Shown piece by piece: positions 1 to 9,183 of a DNA stretch of 64,000 bases. The position numbers and the translations under genes are program-made. The stretch comes from Silvibacterium bohemicum (lineage in GTDB: Bacteria; Acidobacteriota; Terriglobia; Terriglobales; Acidobacteriaceae), in contig NZ_LBHJ01000020.1 in assembly GCF_001006305.1 (NCBI RefSeq), forward strand, positions 744,001-808,000, read 5' to 3'. Position 1 is the stretch's first letter; every line of letters begins with the position of its first letter. The notes beneath the pieces are model-generated. The model saw only the letters and a list, made by a program, of their open reading frames with translations. It was not told the origin of the DNA and did no database searches.

Positions 1-2663
1 CCGGCACTTACACCGGTGTCGAAGCTGAGGTCGGATATTACGAGTCGGTGGCGGGGCTGGGAGAGACGCCGAGCGCCGTCACCATCAGCGATGGCTATCT
101 GACTTCGAACCAGACTGACTCCAACGGCAACTTGACGACCAACTTCTGGCGCTCCATCGAAAATATGTACATCACCCCGCCCTCGGGCGACGTGCTGCAG
201 TGGGGCGTCTCCCAGGGAGCAGCGTTCCGGCGCATGTATGTCAACGGCGCGATGGAGCTGACCAACACCTACTGCGGCGAGGCCAGCGGCGGCTTCATCA
301 GCGATACGGTGATCACCGGGAACATCAATTCCTGCTCGCAGCAACAGTGGTACACGCGCAACAGCTCGATCGGCAGCTGGACGGGCAATCTGTGGAACAT
401 GGTCTTCTCCGGAGTTTCGGGTGCGCCGGCGCAGAGCGTCCCCTTCGGCTCTGCCGATTCCTACACCACCCTCCCCACCACGCCAGTAAGCCGGGAAAAG
501 CCCTTTCTCTACATGGATAGCAGCGGCAATTACTGGGTCTTCTCGCCTGCACTGAGAACAAATTCCACCGGCACCAGCTGGTCCGGCGGAGGGTTGGGCT
601 CGGGAACTTCGCTGCCCATCAGCAGCTTCTTCATCGCAACTCCCACGAGCACGCTGGCTCAGATCAACGCCGCACTCGCCTCGGGACAGAACCTCATCCT
701 GACACCCGGCATTTATCAGTACAGCGGATCCATCAACGTCACCAACGCGAACACCGTTGTCCTCGGCCTCGGCTACGCCAATCTCGTTCCGCAATCGGGC
801 ACAGCCGCGATCAGCATCGCTGATGTGGGTGGAGTACAGATCGCCGGTCTGCTGATCGATGCCGGGCCGGTGAACTCGCCGGTGCTCTTCCAAGTAGGCG
901 TGGCGGGCGCCTCGCGCATGAGCCATGCGTCCAATCCCACCTCCATCAGTGATACCTACTTCCGCATCGGAGGAGCCGTATCCGGAACCGCGACCGAGAG
1001 CATGGAAATCGACAGCGACAACGTGATTCTCGACAATATCTGGGCCTGGCGCGCCGACCACGGACAGACTCCCGTCGGTTGGACGGTGAATGTCGGCGAG
1101 AACGGCCTGGTGGTGAACGGAGACAATGTCACCGCGCTCGGCCTCGCGGTCGAGCACTACGAGCAAAACCAGGTGGTGTGGAACGGCCAGGGCGGCGAAA
1201 CCATCTTCTACCAGAGCGAGATGCCATATGACGTCCCGAGCCAATCCGCATGGATGGATGGCAGCGTCGACGGCTATGCCTCATACTATGTTTCTCCTTC
1301 CGTCACCACGCATACCGCCTATGGGCTTGGTGTCTATTCCTACTTCGATCAGGGCGTCGCCATTGTCGCGAACAGCGGAATCTCGGTTCCGGTGGCGACG
1401 GGCGTCACGGTCACCGATGCGGTGACCGTCTTCCTCTCAGGCAGCGGGCAGATCACCTACACCATCGCCTCCGATAGCCCCACCGTCGATAACGCGGGCA
1501 CCACCGCCGACTCGGCCTCGTACATCAGCTATGTGACCTCGTACGGAGGCTCGGGTGGAAGCTGCGCCGCGGCTCCCACCACTCCCGCAGCTCTTTCCGC
1601 GAATGCAACTTCTGCAAGCCAGATCGGTCTTAGCTGGAGCGCCAGCACGGCTGGATCGGGCTGTACTGTAAGCTACAACGTCTATCGCAGCACAACCTCG
1701 GGATTCACGCCTGCGGCGGGCAATCAGATCGCTTCCGGCCTTTCCTCTGCCTCTTACCAGGACTCCGGCCTGACTGGCTCGACGACCTACTACTACATCG
1801 TCGAGGCGGCAGACGGCGCAGGAAGTTCAACCGCTTCGGCGCAGGCCAGCGCAACGACGGAAGGCAGCACCAGCTGCAATGCGGTGCCATCCGCGCCGGG
1901 AGGTTTGACGGCGGCGGCATCCTCCGCAAGCGCGATCGGGTTGAGCTGGAGCGGAGTCATGCCTCCCTCGAACTGCACCATCACTACGTACAACGTTTTC
2001 AGCAGCACCACCAGCGGGTTTACTCCATCGTCGAGCAGCCGGATCGCCAGCGTGACCGGAACCAGCTACACCAACACCGGCCTGGCCGCCGGAACCACTT
2101 ACTACTACAAGGTCGAAGCGACTGACGGTGACGGCTCTTCGGCTCCCTCCGCGCAGGCTTCGGCGACGACGCAGGCCGGCTCATCGTCGGGCGCGGAGAT
2201 CGTAGCCATTGCCGCAGGCGCTCCTGCTGAAAGCAATGCCAGCGGAGGCGATTATCCCTTTGTGGCTGACGAGGACTTCAGCGGTGGAGGCGACAACTCC
2301 GCCGTCTCCGCCGCCATCAACCTCACGCAGCCAGCAGCCAACGCCGCTCCCATGGCTGTCTACCAACACGGTAGAGCCGGAGTTTTCACCTACACCATCC
2401 CCGGTCTCACTGCGGGAGCGCAATACACCGTGCTGCTGCACTTCGCGGAAACCTATTGGACCGCTGCCGGGAAACGCGTCTTTAACGTGGCCATCAACGG
2501 CACTACCGTGCTGGCCAACTTCGACATCTTCGCCACCGTCGGAGGCAACGCGGCACTCGTCGAACCATTTACCGCGACGGCAAACAGCAGCGGCGATCTC
2601 GTCATCGCTTTCACCCGAGGAACCAGCGACCAGCCCGTGCTCGCCGGCCTCGAAATCCGCTGA
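1..2663 (+). CDS. Secreted beta-helix protein with FN3 and malectin-like domains, 5' end cut by the window
   Basis: The frame is open from the first base, so the GTG at 48 is only the first in-window start-like codon and the true start lies outside. Residues here count from that GTG. Residues 1-500 look like a right-handed parallel beta-helix (repeated VxNxDNVxxxxL-type turns, 'LTPGIYQYSG', 'VVLGLGYANLVPQ'). This matches, by memory, a large exported family often loosely annotated as adenylyl cyclase or coagulation factor 5/8-type protein, probably a polysaccharide-acting or -binding protein. Two fibronectin type III repeats (about 505-605 and 608-708) and a malectin-like carbohydrate-binding domain (about 712-871, with 'LHFAETYWTAAG') follow. 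The last 784 bases are nearly the same as the 3' end of the next gene. No catalytic residues can be assigned, so the substrate is unknown. Confidence 0.75.
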   Translation, partial: GTYTGVEAEVGYYESVAGLGETPSAVTISDGYLTSNQTDSNGNLTTNFWRSIENMYITPPSGDVLQWGVSQGAAFRRMYVNGAMELTNTYCGEASGGFISDTVITGNINSCSQQQWYTRNSSIGSWTGNLWNMVFSGVSGAPAQSVPFGSADSYTTLPTTPVSREKPFLYMDSSGNYWVFSPALRTNSTGTSWSGGGLGSGTSLPISSFFIATPTSTLAQINAALASGQNLILTPGIYQYSGSINVTNANTVVLGLGYANLVPQSGTAAISIADVGGVQIAGLLIDAGPVNSPVLFQVGVAGASRMSHASNPTSISDTYFRIGGAVSGTATESMEIDSDNVILDNIWAWRADHGQTPVGWTVNVGENGLVVNGDNVTALGLAVEHYEQNQVVWNGQGGETIFYQSEMPYDVPSQSAWMDGSVDGYASYYVSPSVTTHTAYGLGVYSYFDQGVAIVANSGISVPVATGVTVTDAVTVFLSGSGQITYTIASDSPTVDNAGTTADSASYISYVTSYGGSGGSCAAAPTTPAALSANATSASQIGLSWSASTAGSGCTVSYNVYRSTTSGFTPAAGNQIASGLSSASYQDSGLTGSTTYYYIVEAADGAGSSTASAQASATTEGSTSCNAVPSAPGGLTAAASSASAIGLSWSGVMPPSNCTITTYNVFSSTTSGFTPSSSSRIASVTGTSYTNTGLAAGTTYYYKVEATDGDGSSAPSAQASATTQAGSSSGAEIVAIAAGAPAESNASGGDYPFVADEDFSGGGDNSAVSAAINLTQPAANAAPMAVYQHGRAGVFTYTIPGLTAGAQYTVLLHFAETYWTAAGKRVFNVAINGTTVLANFDIFATVGGNAALVEPFTATANSSGDLVIAFTRGTSDQPVLAGLEIR
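1880..2663 (+). repeat. 784 bp FN3+malectin block, copy 1
   Basis: This block encodes the last FN3 repeat and the malectin-like domain. It aligns over the same length, 784 bp with no net indel, with 5279-6062 in the next gene, and long stretches are identical. The similarity runs past both stop codons into the following hairpin. Confidence 0.85.
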
Positions 2664-2680
2664 ATCTCCTTTACTCATTC

Positions 2681-2709
2681 AAGGCCGGTGACTTCCTCTC
2701 ACCGGCCTT
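2681..2709 (+). terminator. Hairpin after the beta-helix gene
   Basis: An 11 bp perfect stem (AAGGCCGGTGA, 7 nt loop, TCACCGGCCTT) begins 18 bases after the stop codon. There is no U-tract, so it may be a weak or decayed terminator. The same stem, with a T-run, follows the next gene. Confidence 0.5.
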
Positions 2710-2768
2710 GAGCATGTTCAACGTTCGCGACATAACAGTTTCAGCAGTTCACCCCTAAGGAGATGGTT

Positions 2769-5700
2769 GTGAATCAGCAAATCCCCAACAGATATCGGAC
2801 CGGCCGTGCGAACGCAGCGATAAGCCAGGCGCAAAATGACCTGGTCATTTCAGACCATCGAGTGAGAAACGCATTCTTTCTACTCGCTGCCATTTGTCTT
2901 TTCTGGCCGCACGCGCTGCATGCGCAATGGACCCAGGTATGGGGCGGCCCTTTCACCGGCTCCGCCAACACCACCTACAACCACTCCGAGTGGTGGAACA
3001 ACGTTGAGGACAACACCGGGAATCAGTGGGGCGACGGCACGATTCAATCCACCAGCGACAGCCTGCAGAACGTCTATCTCGATGGCAATGGCAACCTGGT
3101 CATCGCGATGACTTATAACGCGAGTCCCGGCGCTGGCCAGAGCGCATACACCTCGGCCAGGTTGACGAGCACCTACGCTGCCGGTCCCTACGGGCGCGTC
3201 GACGCGCGCATCCAGAATCCTTCGGCAACCGGTATGGGCGCAGCCTTCTGGGCATTGGGCGCGAATGCTTATCCCGCGGGCACCGGCCCGGGCTCGGCCA
3301 ACCCCAGCAACAACGGCGGCGTGCCCTGGCCCTGGTGCGGCGAGCTGGACATGATGGAGATTCAGTCCGTGACCTCGCAGCACAATGGGTCGACGGTGCA
3401 CGGCGGCGAGACCGATTCGCAAACCAGCTACGAGTACGGCGGCCTCAGCGCTACCGTCAACCTGACCGGAAGCGCGACCTTCGATAACGGCTTTCACATC
3501 TTCAGCACGCAGTGGGAGCCATACCAGCTCGAATACTTTCTGGATGGCACAGCGTATGGCACGGTGAATCTCGCCGATCTCGGCGCGACCGATCAGTGGG
3601 AGATGAACCAGCCGATCAATTTCATCCTCAGTTCCGGAGTGGGAGGTAACGGCGGAACGCCGACTGGAACCGGCTTCCCATCGAATATGCTCGTCAACTA
3701 CGTCAATTACTCGACGTGGTCTGCAGGGCCACCCAGCCCGGTGAGCGCCTTGACTGCAACCGCGACATACAGCAACGCAGTTACGCTGAGCTGGGATGCC
3801 AGCCCCACGACCGGCGTAACGTATGACATATACGGCAGCACCACTCCCAATACCCCGCCCGGCATCGGCACGCTTGTGGCGCAGCAGGTGACCGGCACCT
3901 CGTATACGCAAACCGGACTGCAGCCCAACACCCCTTACTACTACACGGTGGTGTCGGCGAACTACGGCGGCGAATCTACGGCTACGAACGTGTCCGTGAC
4001 CACTCCCGCTCCCGGCAACAGTACCGGGATGCAACTCAGCGCCGGTGGATACGCCGTCGGCACATACATGAACTCGGGATTCGTCCTGGGCGGCAACAGC
4101 AACTATCACTATCACGTTGCAATCAACACTGCGCAGGTTACAAACCCCGCGCCGCAGCAGGGGTATGACAGCGAGCGCTGGGGACCGGCCGCATGGACCA
4201 TCACCGGCCTCAATCCGAAAGCTGGTTATAACGTCCGGCTGCACTTTGTCGAGAACGCCCACACCGCAGCTGGGCAACGCAACTTCAATGTGTCCATCAA
4301 CAGCGATACGGTGCTGAATAACTTCGATATCTTCTCCGCGGCGGGCGCCGCAAGCACCGCCGTTGCCGAAGAGTTCTATACCCAGGCCGACGAGAACGGC
4401 ATCATCGAGATCCAGACCAATCTCGGAACATCGACCGTCGCCGATCTGAATCCCACCATCAATGCCATCGAGATCATTCCCGCTACCGGCTCCGATCCAG
4501 TCGGAGCAGCACCGGGAACGGCCACGGCACTCTCCATCAACTCGGGTGGAGGAGCGGCGAGTAACTCCGGCGGCGGCGATAACTCCTTCATCGCGGATGA
4601 AGACTTCAACGGCGGCGACACCTCCACAACCACCAACGTCGTCTCCACTGCGGGCGTGGCCAACGCGGCTCCCGAGGCTGTCTACCAGTCGCAGCGCTAT
4701 GTTCCGTTCACCTATATCCTCACCGGCCTGACTGCCGATGCCACGTACACGGTACGCATGCACTTCGCGGAGACCTATTGGACCGCGGCGGGCCAGCGGC
4801 TCTTCAATGTGGTCATCAACGGAAACCAGGTGATCACGAAGCTCGATCTCTTCGCCACCGTGGGCGCGAACAAGGCTCTCGTAGAGCAGTTCCCTGCGAA
4901 CGCCGATATGTACGGCCAGATCATCGTGCAGCTGGTCTACGATGGAGCCGACCAGCCGGAGATCAATGGCATCGAGGCTCTCCTTGCTTCGAGCGCCATC
5001 GGCACTCCGGGCAATCTCACCGCAACGCCTTCAGGAGGCAGCATCGCTCTAAGCTGGAGCGCAAGCTCGACCTCGGGAGTGACTTACTCCGTCTACCGCG
5101 GCGCGTCTGGAACCGCACCCGCACTGCTAACCAGCGGCTTGTCTACCACCACTTACACCGACTCCACCGTGACCAACGGTACGACCTACGTGTATTACGT
5201 CGTGGCGGTCAAAGGCAGCGGTCTTTCTTCGCAATCGAACTGGGCTACAGCTACCGCCGGAGCATCGGGGAGTTGCGGTGCGGTTCCTTCGGCTCCGGGA
5301 GGTTTGACGGCAGCGGCATCCTCCGCAAGCGCGATTGCCTTGAGCTGGAGCGGAGTAACGGCTCCAGCGAACTGCACTATCAGCTCCTACAAGGTGTATA
5401 GCAGCACCACCAGCGGCTTCACACCGTCGTCGGGCAACCTCATTACTAGCACCACTGCCACCAGCTACACCAATAGCGGTCTGTCTGCCGGAACCACTTA
5501 CTACTACAAGGTCGAAGCTGCTGACGGTGACGGCTCCTCGCTACCCTCGGCGCAGGCTTCGGCGACGACACATGCGGGCTCGTCGTCGGGTGCGGAGATC
5601 GTAGCCATTGCCGCAGGCGCTCCCGCGGAAAGCAACGCCACCGGCGGCGATTATCCATTCGTGGCTGACGAAGACTTCAGCGGTGGAGGCGATAACTCCG

Positions 5701-6062
5701 CCACCACGGCCACCATCAACCTCACTGAACCCGGACCCAACGCCGCGCCCATGGCTGTCTACCAGCACGGTCGAGCCGGGGTCTTCACCTACACCATCCC
5801 CGGTCTCACCGCCGGCACACAATACACCGTGCTGCTGCATTTCGCTGAGACCTACTGGACCGCTGCCGGAGACAGAGTCTTCAATGTCTCCATCAACGGC
5901 ACCACCGTGCTCTCCAACTTCGACATCTATGCCAATGTCGGAGCCAACGCCGCGCTGGTCGAGGCGTTTACGGCAACTGCCAACAGCAGCGGCGATCTGG
6001 TCATCGCCTTCACCCGGGGAACAAGCGATCAGCCTCTCCTCAGCGGCCTCGAAATTCGATAA
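2769..6062 (+). CDS. Secreted GH16 glycoside hydrolase with FN3 and three malectin-like domains
   Basis: A large exported beta-glucanase-type enzyme. An ATG at 2763 touches the AAGGAG site (2757-2762) with no spacing, so the GTG at 2769, six bases away, is the better start. A long n-region leads to a signal peptide ending at about 'ALHA' before QWTQ. The GH16 jelly roll spans about residues 55-315 and holds the catalytic motif ELDMME, with nucleophile E192 and acid/base E197, typical of beta-1,3- or beta-1,3-1,4-glucanases and related enzymes. Then come FN3 (320-415), malectin-like 1 (418-571), malectin-like 2 (583-739), two more FN3 repeats (743-831, 835-933) and malectin-like 3 (939-1097). 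Three binding modules suggest tight attachment to polysaccharide. Substrate specificity inside GH16 cannot be read from the sequence. Confidence 0.88.
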   Translation: MNQQIPNRYRTGRANAAISQAQNDLVISDHRVRNAFFLLAAICLFWPHALHAQWTQVWGGPFTGSANTTYNHSEWWNNVEDNTGNQWGDGTIQSTSDSLQNVYLDGNGNLVIAMTYNASPGAGQSAYTSARLTSTYAAGPYGRVDARIQNPSATGMGAAFWALGANAYPAGTGPGSANPSNNGGVPWPWCGELDMMEIQSVTSQHNGSTVHGGETDSQTSYEYGGLSATVNLTGSATFDNGFHIFSTQWEPYQLEYFLDGTAYGTVNLADLGATDQWEMNQPINFILSSGVGGNGGTPTGTGFPSNMLVNYVNYSTWSAGPPSPVSALTATATYSNAVTLSWDASPTTGVTYDIYGSTTPNTPPGIGTLVAQQVTGTSYTQTGLQPNTPYYYTVVSANYGGESTATNVSVTTPAPGNSTGMQLSAGGYAVGTYMNSGFVLGGNSNYHYHVAINTAQVTNPAPQQGYDSERWGPAAWTITGLNPKAGYNVRLHFVENAHTAAGQRNFNVSINSDTVLNNFDIFSAAGAASTAVAEEFYTQADENGIIEIQTNLGTSTVADLNPTINAIEIIPATGSDPVGAAPGTATALSINSGGGAASNSGGGDNSFIADEDFNGGDTSTTTNVVSTAGVANAAPEAVYQSQRYVPFTYILTGLTADATYTVRMHFAETYWTAAGQRLFNVVINGNQVITKLDLFATVGANKALVEQFPANADMYGQIIVQLVYDGADQPEINGIEALLASSAIGTPGNLTATPSGGSIALSWSASSTSGVTYSVYRGASGTAPALLTSGLSTTTYTDSTVTNGTTYVYYVVAVKGSGLSSQSNWATATAGASGSCGAVPSAPGGLTAAASSASAIALSWSGVTAPANCTISSYKVYSSTTSGFTPSSGNLITSTTATSYTNSGLSAGTTYYYKVEAADGDGSSLPSAQASATTHAGSSSGAEIVAIAAGAPAESNATGGDYPFVADEDFSGGGDNSATTATINLTEPGPNAAPMAVYQHGRAGVFTYTIPGLTAGTQYTVLLHFAETYWTAAGDRVFNVSINGTTVLSNFDIYANVGANAALVEAFTATANSSGDLVIAFTRGTSDQPLLSGLEIR
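5279..6062 (+). repeat. 784 bp FN3+malectin block, copy 2
   Basis: Second copy of the block at 1880-2663, in frame and of equal length, again followed by the GGCCGGTGA hairpin. It points to segmental duplication or gene conversion between neighbouring exoprotein genes. Confidence 0.85.
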
Positions 6063-6079
6063 CTCTCCCTTACACACTC

Positions 6080-6113
6080 AAGGCCGGTGAGCTACAACTC
6101 ACCGGCCTTTTTT
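6080..6113 (+). terminator. Rho-independent terminator of the GH16 gene
   Basis: A 12 bp perfect stem (AAGGCCGGTGAG, 6 nt loop, CTCACCGGCCTT) is followed by six T residues, 17 bases after the stop codon. Confidence 0.88.
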
Positions 6114-6220
6114 CCTTCTAACGTCTGGACCCCGCGCTTCAACTACGTCAGTTTTTTTCGTGTCCGAACATTGACAATATCATCAATGTGACAGCATCTA
6201 TCACCAAGCATTTCAGTACG

Positions 6221-6250
6221 TTGACGAAAATATATAGCAAGAAATATATG
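6221..6250 (+). promoter_or_regulatory. Possible sigma-70-type promoter of the 254-aa gene
   Basis: TTGACG at 6221-6226 and TATATG at 6245-6250 are separated by 18 bp and lie about 35 bp before the ATG at 6286. A second TTGACA occurs at 6171 without a good -10. The AT-rich setting makes chance matches likely. Confidence 0.35.
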
Positions 6251-6285
6251 GACGATGTCCTAACACCAGTGAGAGCATCTCGATT

Positions 6286-7050
6286 ATGTTAAAAATTCAA
6301 CGGCTGAAAGATGCCATAGATTGGGTGATTCGGCTTCAGGGGGCCTATGCAATATTCGCCGCCATAGTCGCAGGCGGTGCAGGCACCGCTGTGAGGGCAA
6401 TTCTGAATTATCACACCCATTTGCCTGCACTCTGGATAACTCCGATTTGGTTGCTGTCGGCAGCGCTGGTTTTGCTAACTCTGCTTTTTCTAGCAAGTGG
6501 GATTTGGCGCAATGGAGAAAATCCGGCCTTCGATTTCGTTATAAGCACGATCATCTGGATATACAACGCAGAAAAAGACATGACCGTGTTTTACATCGGC
6601 GCGAGAATTTTGAATAGAGGCGGTCCGTCAATCACTCTGAGTTGGTCTGCCACCTATAAACTTGGTCCGACCTCAGAACCGATGAAACCCTTCTATCTTG
6701 TTGGCCCGACGGTCCTGACTATCGGCGAAGAAAGACTCACGATCGAAAACGACGACTTATTGAACGTGAAAACTTCTGAAAAGGCTATTGAACGAGGAGG
6801 AGCAGTCTACGGCAGGCTGGTGTTTGCTGTTCCAGGAAACAGAGATGCTCAGATTAAATCGCTCCAACATCAGATAGAAGTGTGCGTTCACGATTACCTC
6901 TCAATCCCGTATACAGCCATTTACGTGCCCAGTTCCGTACCTTCGGTCGGCCTAATTAGGCACCCACACGAAAAAGGTGAATTCATTAAGAAACAAGAAG
7001 TAGAAGGGGAAAATGCGAAGTTATTGACGACCTCTAAAGAACAAACGTAA
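6286..7050 (+). CDS. Membrane-anchored protein of unknown function, AT-rich gene
   Basis: I do not recognise this 254-aa protein. It has two hydrophobic helices near the N-terminus (about 17-38 and 50-72), then a soluble part of about 180 residues rich in short alternating hydrophobic strands ('VFYIGARILNRGG', 'GAVYGRLVFAVPG'), which suggests a beta-sandwich on one side of the membrane. The charged C-tail is Lys/Glu-rich. Codon use is visibly AT-richer than in every neighbour (many AAA, GAA, ATT codons), which argues for recent transfer. It stands alone between a terminator and the next transcription unit. No ribosome-binding site is clear before the ATG, so the start is the first sensible codon rather than a proven one. 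Confidence 0.6.
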   Translation: MLKIQRLKDAIDWVIRLQGAYAIFAAIVAGGAGTAVRAILNYHTHLPALWITPIWLLSAALVLLTLLFLASGIWRNGENPAFDFVISTIIWIYNAEKDMTVFYIGARILNRGGPSITLSWSATYKLGPTSEPMKPFYLVGPTVLTIGEERLTIENDDLLNVKTSEKAIERGGAVYGRLVFAVPGNRDAQIKSLQHQIEVCVHDYLSIPYTAIYVPSSVPSVGLIRHPHEKGEFIKKQEVEGENAKLLTTSKEQT

Positions 7051-7256
7051 TACGTATTATCTTGCAATCTTGCCACCCCGCGTCCATCCATGCTAAAAAC
7101 AGGAACACAGCATGTTGCGTCCTTCCCAATTCGTTTTTCGCGTCATGCCTAGCAGGCTCTCCGCCTGTTGTTGTCGCTAGTTCTCTTCTGAGTTCGTAGT
7201 TCCCTCCCAGAATCCATGTAATTCCAATCCGGCTTCCCCGGCCTCGGAGTTTTTCC

Positions 7257-7370
7257 ATGACAACACCTGCCGTCACTCGGCGCATTTCTCTCGACACCTG
7301 GGCCGTTTTGCTCGCGTTTGCCGCCGCCCTGCTCGTCCGCTTCGGCATTCTCAAAACGGTTCCCTGGTAA
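7257..7370 (+). CDS. 37-aa single-pass membrane mini-protein upstream of the YeiH-type gene
   Basis: A small open frame with ATG at 7257 and TAA at 7368-7370, preceded by GGAG seven bases upstream. It encodes a short N-terminal segment (MTTPAVTRRISLDT), one hydrophobic helix (WAVLLAFAAALLVRFGIL) and a KTVPW tail. The stop codon is followed after ten bases by the ATG of the transporter, and the AAGGAG of the transporter overlaps the mini-gene stop, so translation is probably coupled. An N-terminal Arg pair before the helix fits an N-in topology. It could be a small subunit or regulator of the transporter, or a leader peptide. The function is inferred from position only. Confidence 0.6.
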   Translation: MTTPAVTRRISLDTWAVLLAFAAALLVRFGILKTVPW

Positions 7371-7380
7371 GGAGACAATC

Positions 7381-8466
7381 ATGGCCAGCTCCGTAGCGCT
7401 TCCCTCTACCCAGACCAAGCCCACCGCCGGCAGCTTCTTTGGGCTGATCCCCGGCATTCTTCTGCTCGCTGTTGTCGGCTATGCCGGCAAGTTCATCGAG
7501 CAATCGATCTCCCATTACGGCAAGGCTCACCACCTGGTCCTGCCGAATATCGAGTATGTGCTGTGGGCCATCCTGATCGGCCTGGTCATCTCGAATACCG
7601 TCGGCGTGCCGGCTCTCTTCCGCTCCGGCGTGGCCACGTATGAATTCTGGCTCAAGGCGGGCATCGTGCTGCTCGGCGCACGCTTCCTGCTGGGCGATGT
7701 GCTGCGCCTGGGAGGTCTCAGCCTGGGACTGGTCTTCATCGAGCTGGCTCTGGCGCTGACCTTCATGACTTATCTCGGCCGGGGATTCAAGCTGTCGCCA
7801 AAGCTGATCACCCTGCTCGCTGTCGGATCCTCCGTCTGCGGAGTATCCGCCATCATTGCGACCCAGGGAGCGATCGATGCGGACGAAGAAGATTCGTCGT
7901 ACGCCATCGCCGCAATCCTGGCGCTGGGAGCGCTGTCGCTGTTCGTGTTTCCGCTCATCGGGCATGCGCTGCACATGAGCGATCATGCCTACGGATTGTG
8001 GACCGGGCTGGCAGTCGACAACACCGCCGAGGCTACGGCCGCCGGCGCGCTCTATTCCGACGCAGCCGGCAAAATAGCGGTGCTGGCCAAGACCTGCCGC
8101 AATGCACTCATCGGCTTTGTCGTGCTGGGTTACGCGCTTTATTGGGCTTCAAAAGGACAGGCCGCCCAGGTAACCAACAAGGGCGCCTTCCTGTGGCGCA
8201 AGTTCCCCAAATTCGTGTTGGGCTTTCTGGCGATTTCACTGCTGGCAACGGTCGGATTCTTCACCAAGCCGCAGCTGGCAGCGGTGGGCAATCTTTCGCG
8301 CTGGGCCTTCCTGCTCACCTTCGCCGGCGTGGGCCTGCGCACGAACCTCCGCGAGCTTGGCAAGCAGGGCGCAAGGCCATTCCTGGTGGGAGCCATCGGG
8401 GAGGTGGCCATTGCGCTGATCACTCTGGGACTGGTCTTCGGGGCGGATCATTGGTTTCACCTCTGA
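7381..8466 (+). CDS. YeiH/UPF0324-family putative sulfate exporter
   Basis: A 361-aa polytopic inner-membrane protein of the YeiH family (conserved hypothetical 698), for which export of sulfate or related anions has been proposed. About ten hydrophobic helices are visible, with the family hallmarks 'LLAVGSSVCGVSAI' in the middle and 'FAGVGLRTNLRELGKQG' near the C-terminus. The longer frame starting at 7318 is discarded because it reads across the mini-gene. ATG 7381 has a strong AAGGAG site six bases upstream. It is co-directional with and probably coupled to the 37-aa gene. No sulfur-metabolism genes lie nearby, so the substrate is not supported by context. Confidence 0.85.
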   Translation: MASSVALPSTQTKPTAGSFFGLIPGILLLAVVGYAGKFIEQSISHYGKAHHLVLPNIEYVLWAILIGLVISNTVGVPALFRSGVATYEFWLKAGIVLLGARFLLGDVLRLGGLSLGLVFIELALALTFMTYLGRGFKLSPKLITLLAVGSSVCGVSAIIATQGAIDADEEDSSYAIAAILALGALSLFVFPLIGHALHMSDHAYGLWTGLAVDNTAEATAAGALYSDAAGKIAVLAKTCRNALIGFVVLGYALYWASKGQAAQVTNKGAFLWRKFPKFVLGFLAISLLATVGFFTKPQLAAVGNLSRWAFLLTFAGVGLRTNLRELGKQGARPFLVGAIGEVAIALITLGLVFGADHWFHL

Positions 8467-8515
8467 CCCTAATCTGATCAGATCGGACCTGATCGGCCTC
8501 TGGCTTCTCGGAGAT

Positions 8516-8953
8516 CTACATATTCGCGACGGCGCCATCGACAGAAAATGCGCCTGCACCCTTCACCATGAGCAGAATGGTGATGGCGATGGCCAGAAGA
8601 TGGTACTCGTAGCCTTCGCCCTTCTGCGTGCCGGACCAGTTCATGAAGAGGCCGACGGCCAGGTGAACCTTGACCACTGCAACGGCCATGGTTGCGGCGA
8701 CTCCAAAGGCGGCGATGCGGGTCAGGAAGCCGAGGATCAGCCCCAGGCCGCCAAGAAACTGCGCGGCTATGGCTAGAAAAGCAAAGACGGCGGGAATGCC
8801 CATGGACTCGAAGGCGCTCATGCTGGCGTGGAAGCCGTAGCCGCCGAACCACCCGAGAACGAACTGCGCGCCATGCGCGAAAAAGACGATCCCGAGCACC
8901 AGACGCACCAAAGCCAGGGTACGATCGTCTGTCGTTGCAAATAAGCTTTTCAT
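8516..8953 (-). CDS. DoxX family membrane protein
   Basis: A 145-aa protein with four hydrophobic segments and the DoxX family pattern: 'LVRLVLGIVFFAHGAQ' at the start, 'GFLTRIAAFGVAATMAVAV' in the middle, and a His-containing last helix. The ATG at 8953 follows a GGAG site and is preferred over the longer frame from 9031, whose added residues are unlike a membrane protein. DoxX-type proteins are linked to quinone-associated redox or thiosulfate metabolism in some organisms, but most have no proven role. It converges on the YeiH-type gene with about 50 bp between stop codons. Confidence 0.8.
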   Translation of the reverse strand: MKSLFATTDDRTLALVRLVLGIVFFAHGAQFVLGWFGGYGFHASMSAFESMGIPAVFAFLAIAAQFLGGLGLILGFLTRIAAFGVAATMAVAVVKVHLAVGLFMNWSGTQKGEGYEYHLLAIAITILLMVKGAGAFSVDGAVANM

Positions 8954-9183
8954 TCTTCTCCTCTTGTTCGTGAGATGGGATGAATCTTGAGCAGATTCTA
9001 AGAGATAGTTCATCGAGAATCTGGCGCGCAAGCGAAATTTGCGGCCGATGCCACGATGGGAAGAAGGGTGATAACGCCCGAGAAATTCGGGAACGCGGTC
9101 CCATCAAATTTCGAGGCTGTAAGAAGATTGCCTCCGAATGATAGAGTGTTGGGGTACTTTATCGATTTACTTAGGAGATTTCC

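Noticed and set aside
2880-4763. 627-codon minus-strand frame opposite the GH16 gene
   Set aside because: High-GC shadow: it has no ribosome-binding site, unlikely composition, and overlaps a clear GH16 coding sequence.
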